Source: Acidithrix ferrooxidans (GTDB taxonomy: Bacteria > Actinomycetota > Acidimicrobiia > Acidimicrobiales > Acidimicrobiaceae). Taken from it: DNA of 64,000 nucleotides. The first letter of the stretch is position 1, and each line of letters begins with the position of its first letter. Shown here one piece after another: positions 17,981-26,823 of this stretch. The stretch spans positions 62,001 to 126,000 of the forward strand of contig NZ_JXYS01000001.1 of assembly GCF_000949295.1 (NCBI RefSeq), read 5' to 3'. Under the pieces are notes generated by a model that was not told the DNA's origin, ran no database searches, and saw nothing but the letters and a program-made list of their open reading frames with translations. The position numbers and the translations under genes were made by a program.

Positions 17981-19206
17981 GACTATGAACTTAGTTCGAT
18001 TTGTCTCTGGGCGACTCTTTGGGGTCTTGCTAAAGGCTGTAAGACCTGCTTTTTGGATCGACTAAACGATAGCTTCTGGAAGTGGTTATTGCCTTTTACG
18101 GAGGTAGTTACTTGCCCGATGGCTATGAGTGAGTGGTTATGGTTGGGTAGTTAAGAGCGAGGTAGGTGCTTGAGGTCGTTGCCTTATTACACCCAAGATT
18201 TCATTACAGCCATGGTCTCATTGCGCTCATGTCTTAGTGATTGTTGCTTTTCGATCGCTGACGTGATTCTTCGTTAATACATTTTCGTAGCTTTGTTTGA
18301 GCGAACCTTGTCACCTTATCGCACCGCGGCATTATCTGAATTACACAAGATTGCCAAATGGATGTCAGTTATTTCTCATTCCTCACACATATCTCCAAAA
18401 GAGCTAATACGTCGATGACTCCGGTATGGCCATGTGACTTAGGGGGCGCTGGAGTTCATGGCGATTCCATGAGCCGTTGTTTGCTCTTATGAGAGTGTTG
18501 GTTAGGGATCGACCTTTCTAGATCGAACTTGCGATGGGCTTTAGGTTTGTTGTTTTACAATTTTTTGCTTTACCTGATAGTTGTTGACCACTTTGGATTT
18601 TATCGCCTTGCTTTTGCCCTTAATCGGAAGCTGGTCTCGGTAATTTAGGGTTAGTTTTTCATCTATTGGTTCCTATTTCGGTGTCGATAGAGTGCTGTTG
18701 ACATATAACGATGAAGGGTTGATCTATTTGTCATTACTGATAGGTATTTACTATATTGATTTGGATATTTTGCGCCCTTGTCAAAAGCACCTTCTTCTCG
18801 AAGAAATGTTTTTCAATTTATTTCAAAAAAATTCCAAACTTTAATTAAATTTTTACCTCTTTGGAGAGATTTTTGACCAAAGGTCTTCTTTTTGGCTTCA
18901 CACGGAGGAGAGGGAAAGGGAAAGGGATAATTGCATGAGCATCTTTGGTTACACTTTTCTCAGTCGATTTAGATAGGGTCGCCCTGTGATGTCGCCCTGT
19001 GATGTCGTACTGTGATGTTGCACTGTGATGTTGCACTGTGATGTTGCACTGTGATGGTTTGTTGAAAATATCTTGGGCTATGATAGCTCGCTGATGGATA
19101 GGGCTTGTGAGGTTGGTGACATAGACTTAATCATCCAATTTGTTTGTAGTTCGAACCACAAATGATAACTATCGTCTATTACAACGGTAGCTAAGCTTGA
19201 TTAATT
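17981..19206. other. 1.2 kb intergenic region
   Basis: Separates two divergent genes. Apart from the 13-bp tandem repeat (listed separately) and a short palindrome near 18790-18806, I see no gene. Reading frames are short and motif-free on both strands. Confidence 0.45.
18978..19055. repeat. 13-bp tandem repeat, 6 copies
   Basis: Six head-to-tail copies of a 13-bp unit: two GTCGCCCTGTGAT, one GTCGTACTGTGAT and three GTTGCACTGTGAT. The grading of variants along the array suggests stepwise duplication. It lies 150 bp upstream of the threonine aldolase gene. Confidence 0.95.
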
Positions 19207-20235
19207 ATGACAATAACTCAAGTTGACCTGAGATCCGATACAGTTACAAAGCCTACTCCTCAAATGCGTAACGCTATGGCCAATGCTGAGGTAGGGGACG
19301 ACCTGTACCGAGAAGATCCAACAGTAGCCAAGCTCGAAGCTATCTATGCCGAGCGAGTGGGTAAGGAGGCCGCGCTCTTTGTTCCATCTGGAGTGATGGC
19401 GAATCAGATCGCTATACGATGCCATGCCCAACCGGGAAGTTGGGTTGCCGCTGGGCGATATCAGCACGTTGTGGTCTTTGAGTACGGCGGTTCAGCTAGA
19501 AATGCAGGAACGACTTTCTATCTCTTGGATGACGAGTCGGGGTCATTTGGTGGCGAGGCGATCCAAGAGGCGACATCTTCTCAGGGTTATTGGGACGTCC
19601 AATTTTCTCTTATTTGCCTGGAAAATACCCACATGCCATCGGGAGGCCGTATCTGGCCCATCGAGCGCCTCGAAAGCGTCCGTCAAGCCGCTGGGGGCCT
19701 AGCGATTCATATGGATGGTGCACGGCTTTTCAATGCCGAGGTCGCCAGTGGAGTTGCAGCTGCAACATTTGCATCTTATGCCGATTCGGTAATGACATGT
19801 GTTTCTAAGGGTTTAGCTGCCCCGGTTGGTTCCTTATTGGCTGGTAGTAGTGAGTTTATAGAGCGTGCTCGCTATGAAAGAGGTGTGCTTGGTGGTCAGA
19901 TGCGACAAGTAGGGGTATTGGCAGCAGCGGGAATCGTAGCTTTGGAGACGATGGTGGACCGTCTAGCTGAGGATCATGCTCGAGCGCGTCATCTTTCAGA
20001 GGCGGTCAAAGCGCGTTTCGGTAGCTACGTTGGAGAAGATTATCTGCCTGAGACCAATATTATCGTCTTTGACCATCCTCAAGCAGATGCAATCTCAACC
20101 TACCTCAACTCTCAAGGTGTCTTGGTGAATCCAATTGGTCCCAGAAAGTTGCGCTTTGTTACTCACAAAGACGTAGATGACTCCCAATTGGACTATGCCT
20201 ATAAAGTCATTGTAGATATCCCAGATGATCTTTAA
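19207..20235 (+). CDS. Low-specificity L-threonine aldolase
   Basis: PLP enzyme of the beta-eliminating lyase/threonine aldolase family that cleaves L-threonine or allo-threonine to glycine and acetaldehyde. The N-terminal [15 protein letters not shown], the [15 protein letters not shown] block and the PLP lysine in [12 protein letters not shown] are all diagnostic. Length (342 aa) is normal. Start ATG 19207. The PIG-L gene follows 43 bp later, so they may share a transcript. Confidence 0.93.
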   Translation: MTITQVDLRSDTVTKPTPQMRNAMANAEVGDDLYREDPTVAKLEAIYAERVGKEAALFVPSGVMANQIAIRCHAQPGSWVAAGRYQHVVVFEYGGSARNAGTTFYLLDDESGSFGGEAIQEATSSQGYWDVQFSLICLENTHMPSGGRIWPIERLESVRQAAGGLAIHMDGARLFNAEVASGVAAATFASYADSVMTCVSKGLAAPVGSLLAGSSEFIERARYERGVLGGQMRQVGVLAAAGIVALETMVDRLAEDHARARHLSEAVKARFGSYVGEDYLPETNIIVFDHPQADAISTYLNSQGVLVNPIGPRKLRFVTHKDVDDSQLDYAYKVIVDIPDDL

Positions 20236-20278
20236 CTCTCTTAGCGAAGTTCTCTTTCATCACAGGGTGCATTATTAG

Positions 20279-20998
20279 ATGGCAATGCAATTGATCAAGC
20301 AAGTGCCCAAATCTGTGCTTTGTGTTTTTGCCCATCCAGATGATGCAGACATAGGGGCAGGCGGAACGATTGCGACATGGGCACAAAAAGGAGCGGCGGT
20401 AACGCTCATTATTGCATGCCTAGGGGAAAAGGGAACTACCGACTCTTTGATCTCGACCGAGCGTCTCTCTCAATTGAGAGTTAAGGAGATCTCTGAGGCT
20501 TCAAAATGCTTAGGAGTATCGTTGGTAGAGTCGTTTTCGATTCCTGATGGAGAGGTTGAAAATGATCTCGTACTGCGTGGTCGCATCGTTGAGAGGCTTC
20601 GTTCCTTGCAACCCCAGGTGGTTCTGACACACGATCCGACGGCGACCTTTTTTGGTTCTACCTACTTTAATCACAGGGACCATCGGGAACTCGGCTTTGC
20701 CGTTTTGGATTCAGTCTTTCCTGCTAGCCATCTTCCTCACTATTTCCCCGAAGCTGGAGCGCCCCATAGGGTGTCGACCGTCTTGCTCTCGGGAACCCAA
20801 GAGCCAAATGTGGCCATCGATATTTCGCTTGGTTTGGAATTAAAGACAAAGGCAGTCTTGAGCCATCGTACGCAAGTGGGGGGTCGTTTTGTCCGCCTTG
20901 GAGAGTCGATCGATACGACTGCTAAAACTTTGGGGCGACGTTTAGGCGTTCCGTATGCAGAGACGTTTCGACGTATTGTAAATCAGGTGGAGTCATAG
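20279..20998 (+). CDS. PIG-L/LmbE-family deacetylase
   Basis: Zinc-dependent N-acetylglucosamine-type deacetylase fold. It has the N-terminal metal motif AHPDDADIGAGG and a second histidine motif NHRDHRELG. In actinobacteria this family includes MshB and Mca of mycothiol metabolism as well as unrelated antibiotic and glycan deacetylases. At 239 aa this one is shorter than MshB and Mca (about 290), so I do not assign it to mycothiol. The next gene begins at the base after its stop codon, indicating coupling. Confidence 0.85.
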   Translation: MAMQLIKQVPKSVLCVFAHPDDADIGAGGTIATWAQKGAAVTLIIACLGEKGTTDSLISTERLSQLRVKEISEASKCLGVSLVESFSIPDGEVENDLVLRGRIVERLRSLQPQVVLTHDPTATFFGSTYFNHRDHRELGFAVLDSVFPASHLPHYFPEAGAPHRVSTVLLSGTQEPNVAIDISLGLELKTKAVLSHRTQVGGRFVRLGESIDTTAKTLGRRLGVPYAETFRRIVNQVES

Positions 20999-21367
20999 AT
21001 GAGAATTATTGAGGTGGAAGGCTCTTCATATCACGAGCGAAATTTATACTCTGTGGGTTTGATCGAGAGGCTTACCGAGGCCGGATATAAAGTTGTGGTT
21101 CATGCAACTCTTCGACCTAGGCTTAGCGACGATCTTTCAGAGTTGATAAGGGCGGGCGCTTCACAGGCGATCTTGTCGGGTTCGGGAGTTAAGGCGATCG
21201 TGACAGGATCGACTGAAGATGAAGTCCTACAGCACAACGTCGATGGGCCGGGGTTGGTGAATTTGACTCTGAGAGCTGGAAGCGATCCTGTCAAATCTCG
21301 AGTCATATCTTCGACAGATGAGCAAGAATTTCGTCATTTATCTGAGATCTGTCAAAATTTATCTTAA
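20999..21367 (+). CDS. MobB-like protein lacking a P-loop
   Basis: 122-aa protein starting immediately after the deacetylase stop. The N-terminal strand, turn and helix (MRIIEVEGSS..., ending LIERLTEAGYKVVV) and the later RAGASQAILSG...AIVTG stretch resemble MobB, the GTP-binding accessory protein of molybdopterin-guanine dinucleotide synthesis. Where MobB has GxSGSGKTT, this protein has GSSYHERNL, so nucleotide binding by a Walker A motif is not expected. It is also shorter than MobB. The relationship is inferred from pattern only; otherwise it is a hypothetical protein. The window encodes a molybdenum-cofactor CO dehydrogenase, but 23 kb away. Confidence 0.5.
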   Translation: MRIIEVEGSSYHERNLYSVGLIERLTEAGYKVVVHATLRPRLSDDLSELIRAGASQAILSGSGVKAIVTGSTEDEVLQHNVDGPGLVNLTLRAGSDPVKSRVISSTDEQEFRHLSEICQNLS

Positions 21368-21503
21368 TTGGCAAAAATATTCCGCAGCTAAAGGCATAAC
21401 TCTTGTTTGTCGACTTATTAAAGGAAGTTTTGGGTTGTAGCATTGTTATGAGATATTGTTGAATAACAGGTTAGTGTTATCACGAGCTTCAAAGGAGGAT
21501 ACC

Positions 21504-21881
21504 TTGCCTCTTTCAGAGCATGAGCAGAACATTCTGCGAGAGATAGAGAGAAATTTTTACGAGTCGGATCCGAATTTCGCGGCTCGCGTAAGAGAAGAGA
21601 CGGTTTATAGACACGCAGGCCGAAACTGCAAGTGGTCAACGTTGACCTTTGTAGTCGGATTGGTCGTGACGGTCTTGACCTTTTCCATCTCTGTTTTCCT
21701 TGGCATTTTTGGGTTTTTGATAATGTTGGCGTCAGCCGTAATATTTGAGCAAAATCTACGTCGCCTCGGAAAAGCGGGTTGGGCGGATTTGACAAGTGGG
21801 AGAAAACCATCTGGTTCCACAGTCAAGGCTAAAGATCTTGGTTCTAAGATCAAGAATAAGTTTGGAAAGAAGGACAAGTAG
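21504..21881 (+). CDS. DUF3040 membrane protein
   Basis: Small actinobacterial membrane protein of unknown function. The N-terminus PLSEHEQNILREIERNFYE is the DUF3040 signature. Two adjacent hydrophobic segments follow (about residues 40-80), then a basic tail. I chose TTG 21504 because AAAGGAGG lies five bases upstream and because it places the start directly before PLSEHEQ, as in the family. The frame stays open to 21456, but that leader is not conserved. Length 125 aa. Confidence 0.88.
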   Translation: MPLSEHEQNILREIERNFYESDPNFAARVREETVYRHAGRNCKWSTLTFVVGLVVTVLTFSISVFLGIFGFLIMLASAVIFEQNLRRLGKAGWADLTSGRKPSGSTVKAKDLGSKIKNKFGKKDK

Positions 21882-22030
21882 TCCATACTTGACCTTCTAG
21901 TTTTGCTAGATGATGGCAAGGTTAGATCGGCCTTGGAGGGAAAGACTCTTTGATATTGCTCAGAGAGTCTTTTGTGTGGCAAATTGATTTTGGTTCGTTT
22001 TCACTCCTATTTTGCGATAACGTTTGAGCT

Positions 22031-23287
22031 ATGGAGATTAGTTACCCACCACAAGCTCAGGAATTTCGTAGAAGCGTTCAGGAATTTTTACAATCGAATT
22101 TGCCCTCAGGATGGGCCGGAATCGGCGCACTCCCATCGGAAGATGTCCCCGAATTCACCAACAAGTGGCGCAAAACGCTCTTTCAAGCGAACTACCTTGC
22201 CCTTGCATGGCCCAAGGAATACGGCGGTGCTGGTCTAAGCGCAATGGAACAGGTCGTCCTAGCCGAGGAGTTTGCCAAAGCTGGAGCTCCCATGGGTGGC
22301 CCTAATGATACCTTTGGAATTCAAATGGTTGGAAACACCATTATTCGTTGGGGTACTGAAGAGCAAAAGCGATACTTTCTTCCTCGAATCCTCTCTGGAG
22401 AGGACCTTTGGTGCCAAGGGTATAGCGAGCCCAATGCAGGATCTGACCTTGCCAACCTTGGAACGCGTGCTTACCTTGATGGGGATGAGTGGGTCATAAA
22501 TGGCCAAAAGATTTGGACTTCCGCCGGTCACTTGGCTAACTGGATCTTTGTTCTGACACGCACCGATCCTGATGCTCCAAAGCATAAGGGAATCACATTC
22601 TTGCTAGTTCCTATGAGTCAGCCTGGTGTTGAGGTGCGTCCAATTCGGATGCTATCGGGTGAGTCAGAGTTCAACGAAGTCTTTTTCACCGATGCTCGAA
22701 CCGCAGCTGGCAATGTGGTTGGGTCGGTTGGCCAAGGATGGTCAGTCGCTATGACACTTCTGGGCTACGAGCGCGGTGAGGCAGCAGCTACCTTGCCCAT
22801 TCGTTTCCGAATTGAACTTGACCGCTTAATTGCTCTTGCTAAGGAGACCGGAGCTAACAACGATCCAATTATTTGCCAACGTATCGCATGGTGCTTTTCC
22901 CGTGTGGAAGTTATGCGCTACCTGGGCCTTAGGACTTTGAGCGGTTTTCTTGCGGGTCAACATCCCGGTCCTGAAGGATCGATCTCTAAGCTTTATTGGA
23001 GTGAATACCATCAGGTTGTCACTGAGTTGGCCGTGGACATTCTTGGAAGTCGAGCCCTAGAAGTTACAGGGCGAAAGCCTACCTCTGCTTTCCAAACCGA
23101 CGATCCAGGCTCCCCGAACTCCTCAGGTTCGTGGGATACCACCTTTTTGAATGCCAGGGCAGGTACTATATACGCTGGAACATCTCAGGTTCAGCGAAAT
23201 ATCTTGGGTGAAATGGTCCTCGGGCTTCCTAAAGAGCCTCGCATGGATGAGGGTCCTTGGTCGAAGATCCCGCAGTCTGTGAATTAA
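22031..23287 (+). CDS. Acyl-CoA dehydrogenase
   Basis: FAD-dependent acyl-CoA dehydrogenase (FadE-like). It has an N-terminal helical domain, a middle beta domain with the WCQGYSEPNAGSDLA signature, NGQKIWTSAGH, and a C-terminal helical domain ending with the GTSQVQRNILGE motif. Length (418 aa) is typical. The substrate class (fatty acyl, steroid side chain or other) is not deducible. It stands alone with a strong hairpin just downstream. Confidence 0.93.
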   Translation: MEISYPPQAQEFRRSVQEFLQSNLPSGWAGIGALPSEDVPEFTNKWRKTLFQANYLALAWPKEYGGAGLSAMEQVVLAEEFAKAGAPMGGPNDTFGIQMVGNTIIRWGTEEQKRYFLPRILSGEDLWCQGYSEPNAGSDLANLGTRAYLDGDEWVINGQKIWTSAGHLANWIFVLTRTDPDAPKHKGITFLLVPMSQPGVEVRPIRMLSGESEFNEVFFTDARTAAGNVVGSVGQGWSVAMTLLGYERGEAAATLPIRFRIELDRLIALAKETGANNDPIICQRIAWCFSRVEVMRYLGLRTLSGFLAGQHPGPEGSISKLYWSEYHQVVTELAVDILGSRALEVTGRKPTSAFQTDDPGSPNSSGSWDTTFLNARAGTIYAGTSQVQRNILGEMVLGLPKEPRMDEGPWSKIPQSVN

Positions 23288-23296
23288 GGCAAAACG

Positions 23297-23337
23297 ATAG
23301 CTCTAACTATTGGTTTATTCTCAATGGTTAGAGCTAT
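23297..23337. terminator. Hairpin after acyl-CoA dehydrogenase
   Basis: Arms 23297-23311 and 23323-23337 pair over 15 bp (one G-U) with an 11-nt loop, ten bases after the stop codon. No T run follows, so termination efficiency is uncertain. Confidence 0.65.
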
Positions 23338-23390
23338 TGCTATTAGGGTAGATACCTAGGGATCTATTTAAAGACGGTGGCTAATCGACG

Positions 23391-23675
23391 ATGTTTAGAA
23401 GGTTTAAAGCGACTATTCGATTGCTTATATGGACGACCGTCGCTATCGTAGCAGTTTTGGGCCATCCCAATTTGTATGTTATTGCCATAAGACAAAGCCT
23501 TGCCTATATCAGGCGCGATTGGTATCGGGCTTTCCCGTATTTGCCAATACCAGACTTGAATTATTTGAGATTTCGGATGGAGACGGTCTATGGGACCCCC
23601 GATGCTCTGCCGGCAAGCAAGGACCTTTTAGAATATCTTCGATGGTGTCGCACACAACGAAGTCTATGGGTATAA
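23391..23675 (+). CDS. Small membrane-anchored hypothetical protein
   Basis: 94-aa protein with a basic N-terminus and one hydrophobic helix (about residues 10-32), then a conserved-looking tail containing PIPDLNYLRFRMETVYG and LEYLRWCRT. The tail pattern resembles small uncharacterised actinobacterial proteins; function unknown. It is followed by a terminator and then the HNH gene. Confidence 0.7.
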   Translation: MFRRFKATIRLLIWTTVAIVAVLGHPNLYVIAIRQSLAYIRRDWYRAFPYLPIPDLNYLRFRMETVYGTPDALPASKDLLEYLRWCRTQRSLWV

Positions 23676-23746
23676 GATAAAAGTCAAGATTTCTTTGCGA
23701 GGCTGGTATGACGGCGATGCATTCATACAAAAGAGATGATGGCTTT

Positions 23747-23773
23747 CGACGGGGTATAGCCGTCGCTCTTTTT
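23747..23773 (+). terminator. Rho-independent terminator
   Basis: CGACGG (23747-23752) pairs with CCGTCG (23760-23765) and is followed by CTCTTTTTT. It is placed after the small membrane protein gene and before the HNH gene. Confidence 0.7.
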
Positions 23774-23808
23774 TACCTCAGTCCGATCCGATTTGATGAA
23801 TTGAGTCG

Positions 23809-24315
23809 ATGATGAGTCGGGCTCTCGTACTTAATGCAAGTTACGAAGCCCTTGCCATCGTGTCGTCTCGGCGGGCAATTTCATTGGTCCTTTGCAATAA
23901 GGCTGAGATATTGCACGAGACCGGCGACTACTTTCACTCGGAGCGCTGTGTTTTCCCTGAACCATCGGTTATTCGCCTCAAGTACTACGTAAAGGTTCCA
24001 TTCCCAAAACGGGTGGCTCTAACCCGTCGTGCTGTCTTTGCTCGCGACAACTATAGGTGCCAATATTGTGGTGCACCAGCTGAAAATATCGACCACGTAG
24101 TTCCTAAATCCAGAGGTGGTGGCCACTCTTGGGATAATGTGGTGGCTTCGTGCAAACCGTGCAACTCCAGAAAGGAAGACCGGTTTCTACACGAGACTAA
24201 TTTTGTCCTTCGCCGAGCTCCTATGCAACCACGTGCAAAAGCGTGGATCTGGCTTTTGGGCAATCCTAGAGACGAATGGCTTCCCTATATAGGCGAACCT
24301 TCAATTTCCGCCTGA
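23809..24315 (+). CDS. HNH endonuclease family protein
   Basis: 168-aa protein common in actinobacteria. It has an HNH nuclease core with zinc-binding cysteine pairs: CQYCG, then [12 protein letters not shown] with the catalytic histidine, then [11 protein letters not shown]. The N-terminal half ([20 protein letters not shown]) is the standard partner domain of this cellular HNH family. It is not linked to a phage or restriction cluster here. The start could be either of the tandem ATGs at 23809 and 23812. Confidence 0.92.
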   Translation: MMSRALVLNASYEALAIVSSRRAISLVLCNKAEILHETGDYFHSERCVFPEPSVIRLKYYVKVPFPKRVALTRRAVFARDNYRCQYCGAPAENIDHVVPKSRGGGHSWDNVVASCKPCNSRKEDRFLHETNFVLRRAPMQPRAKAWIWLLGNPRDEWLPYIGEPSISA

Positions 24316-24699
24316 GGAGCCTCTTGTGAATGGTCCGACTTTGGTTTGAATTATGGACCACCGTCGCCGGGGTAGTCACAACCAAATAGCCAGAGCGGGA
24401 GACCCTGTTGGCCATTTGGTTGTTATAACGATGATGTGTTCGACCACCGTCGCTTTCCAAAAGCGCTTTGGAGGACATGGAATCAACGGGAGCTGATGGC
24501 AAGCACCACCAGCTCCAATGCTACTGAAATCCCCTGGGATCAAAGTTCCGAAGTTAGATGCGTTGGAGTTGCGTATTTTTAGATTTTCGAACTCAGTGAC
24601 AGTTCTTCCAAGTTCCTCTCTACTCATTCCTTGGCATCGTCTCTGACTCAGACTTGTTTTTCGCGCCGAGACCCAGTTGTTGCAGTCGTGCACCTTTGT
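24316..24699. other. Intergenic with nested hairpin flanked by direct repeats
   Basis: No convincing gene. ACAACCAAATAGCC (24378-24391) pairs with GGCCATTTGGTTGT (24410-24423) over 14 bp with one mismatch, and the loop contains a smaller GGG/CCC hairpin. The structure lies between two direct copies of GACCACCGTCGC (24356-24367 and 24442-24453). It could be a small palindromic mobile element remnant or a terminator region for the HNH gene. Confidence 0.5.
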
Positions 24700-25715
24700 T
24701 TACCGCCTGTTTACCGCCGCTGTCGCCACCAATTCGCGTATCTTTGGTGTCGGATCGTCTCCAAAGCGAGCCACCATCTCGTCATAGACTTCGAGTGCGT
24801 CCACGGGGTAACCGATTTATTCTAGAGATTCACTCATGTACTCTGCCGCTGTCGCCACCAATTCGCGTATCTTTGGTGTCGGATCGTCTCCAAAGCGAGC
24901 CACCACTTCGTCGTAGAGTTCGGCTGCATCTTCGATCTGACTAAGTTCGCCCAGTGTTATGCATCTAGTCACCATCGCCATGGCGACCAATTCGCGTATC
25001 TCTGGCGTCGGATCGTCTCCAAAGCGAGCCACCACTTCGTCGTAGAGTTCGGCTGCCTCGTCTAGCTGATCAGTTTGACTTAGCATTAAGCCCTTGGACA
25101 ATAGCGCCGAGGCGACTAATTCGCGTATCTCTGGTGTCGGATCATCTCCAAAGCGGTCCATCACCTCGTCGTATGCCTCTACTGCCTCGTCGAACTGATC
25201 CATTTGACCTAGGGTGTACCTTTTGAGAGCAGCGCATCAAAAACCACCTCGCGTATTTCTGGCGTCGGATCGTCTCCATGGCGAGCCACCACTTCGTTGA
25301 AGACCGCGATCGCATCTTCGTGCTGATCGTTTAGAGTTAGCGTTACTCCCCTGGAGTACATCGTCCTAACAACCAATTCATGTATCTCTGGCGTCGGATC
25401 ATCTCCAAAGTTAGTATCCACTTCATTGAAGACCGCAGTTGCATCTTCGGGCTGACCATTTTGACCTAGTAGTATGCCCATGGATAGTAGTGCTGTCGCT
25501 ACCAATTCGCGTATCTTTGGTGTCGGATCGTTTCCAAAGCGATTAACTACTGAATTAAATACCGTGACCGCATCTCGGGGTCGACTCGATTCCTTTAATA
25601 CCACGGCCTTGGCCATCAGCGCATGCACAACCAATTCATGTATCTCTGGCGTCGGATCATCTCCAAAGCGATTAACTACTGCATTGAAGACCGTGACCGC
25701 ATCTCGGAGCCGACC
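24700..25715 (-). pseudogene. Severed 3' part of the protease-NTPase-TPR gene
   Basis: Distal part of the repeat array cut off from its gene by the IS630-type element. It encodes eight 43-residue TPR-like units with the core RFGDDPTPEIRELV. The first frame runs from the IS junction to a TAG at 25209. A single missing base there shifts the frame into the next three units (to the TAA at 24817), and an eleventh unit lies in frame beyond that stop, ending at TAA 24700. None of these pieces has its own convincing start, so it is treated as decayed. Restoring the base and removing the IS gives one continuous array with the upstream gene. Confidence 0.85.
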
Positions 25716-25717
25716 TA

Positions 25718-26821
25718 TAGAGCTCACACTCTGACTTGCTCCTTGAAATCAAGCAAAGAGTATGGGAATGTCGTCGTGTTGAGATAGTCGACTAATTCCT
25801 TTGTGACTGGTTCAATCTTGGGAATGAAGCGATTGTGGGTTACAGCAGAGCGCCCTTGCTTCCAAACGTGTTCCTGGGGATTGAGTTGCGGAGAATACGG
25901 AGGGAAATGGACTGCTTCGATGTGATGCTCCCTAATTGCCTCTTGAGCGACGCTCCCTCTGTGCCATCCTGCCCCATCCCATATAAGCAGAATCTTCTCT
26001 CTTGGGTAAATCTTGCGGATCGCCAGCAGTATGGCCGCTGTTTCATGCATAGTCTGGCGCTCTGTTGCAAATGCATGCTCCTTGCCTGTCTTGAGGTTCA
26101 AAAACCCATAGATGCTCCGGTTCTTTCTGGTTCCATTGGTCTCAATTACAGCTGGTGTGGTTCCTTTCGGTATCCACACTTTCTGAGTAGTTGTCGCCTG
26201 AGTGAGAACCATCTCGTCTTCACAGAGAATCACCGTATCTGGATCAGAGAATGCCTCTTTCAGACGTTCTTGCTGCTCGTCTTTCCATTCAGCTACCGCT
26301 TGTGGATCAGCCTTCTCGTACTGTTTGCCCGGCAGATGGAAGCTGAACTTACTTTCCCGAAACAGAACGTAATAGCTAGTCCTAGAGGCATAGAGAACAC
26401 CGTATCTGCGCTTGAGTACTGTAGCCAGGATCCGTGTTGACCAAAACGGGGAACTGCTATAGCCGTGGTCATTGGGAGTTGTAGTCGTGAGCATGATTGC
26501 CACTTCATCTCTTTGAGACTTTGAGAGAAGTACCAGAGCGTTGTTATGGCGCTTGTCCTTGAATGCCTCAGTGCCAACGCTGCGGAATGACCGTCGAATT
26601 CGCTGTACATGCTTGACAGAGAGGCCTGTCCTGTTGAGGGGACTCCCATCTTCAAGGGTGAGAACTGCCAGCGCCCGCTTATATTCGTCGATGTTTTCAG
26701 TCTTCGCCATGAATGCTTCAATAGTGGCGAGTTCCTCGGGTGTAAGCATGTCATGAGAAGATTAACACACCCCACAAGAAATTAAAAGGGCTCATTGGAG
26801 CATTTCAGAGTGTTATGCGAT
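25718..26821 (-). mobile_element. IS630-family insertion sequence, complete
   Basis: 1104-bp element with imperfect terminal inverted repeats. Both ends have an 8-nt unmatched tip followed by ACACTCTGAMWTGCTCC. It is flanked by the TA target duplication typical of IS630/Tc1-mariner elements (25716-25717 and 26822-26823). Removing one TA plus the element joins the flanking reading frames into an unbroken repeat unit (Glu-Leu-Gly-Arg-Leu-Arg), which fixes the boundaries. Confidence 0.9.
25724..26749 (-). CDS. IS630-family transposase
   Basis: 341-aa DDE transposase. An N-terminal helix-turn-helix region (LNRTGLSVKHVQRIRRSF) and a winkled insertion precede the catalytic core. The core aspartate is in LCEDEM, the second in LIWDGAGWH, and the final acidic residue in YSPQLNPQEHVWKQGR. 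The frame is intact, with ATG at 26749 and the stop inside the terminal repeat, so the element may still be active. It reads in the same direction as the gene it interrupts. Confidence 0.93.
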   Translation of the reverse strand: MLTPEELATIEAFMAKTENIDEYKRALAVLTLEDGSPLNRTGLSVKHVQRIRRSFRSVGTEAFKDKRHNNALVLLSKSQRDEVAIMLTTTTPNDHGYSSSPFWSTRILATVLKRRYGVLYASRTSYYVLFRESKFSFHLPGKQYEKADPQAVAEWKDEQQERLKEAFSDPDTVILCEDEMVLTQATTTQKVWIPKGTTPAVIETNGTRKNRSIYGFLNLKTGKEHAFATERQTMHETAAILLAIRKIYPREKILLIWDGAGWHRGSVAQEAIREHHIEAVHFPPYSPQLNPQEHVWKQGRSAVTHNRFIPKIEPVTKELVDYLNTTTFPYSLLDFKEQVRV

Positions 26822-26823
26822 TA

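Noticed and set aside
24378-24453. Possible tRNA
   Set aside because: A GTTCGAC sequence and hairpins are present, but no acceptor pairing, D-arm or anticodon arm can be arranged.
24376-24693. 105-codon minus-strand frame next to the repeat array
   Set aside because: Covers the nested hairpin and direct repeats, shows no motif and does not continue the repeat units.
26293-26775. 160-codon frame inside the IS element
   Set aside because: Lies out of frame within the transposase gene; the transposase frame carries all catalytic motifs.
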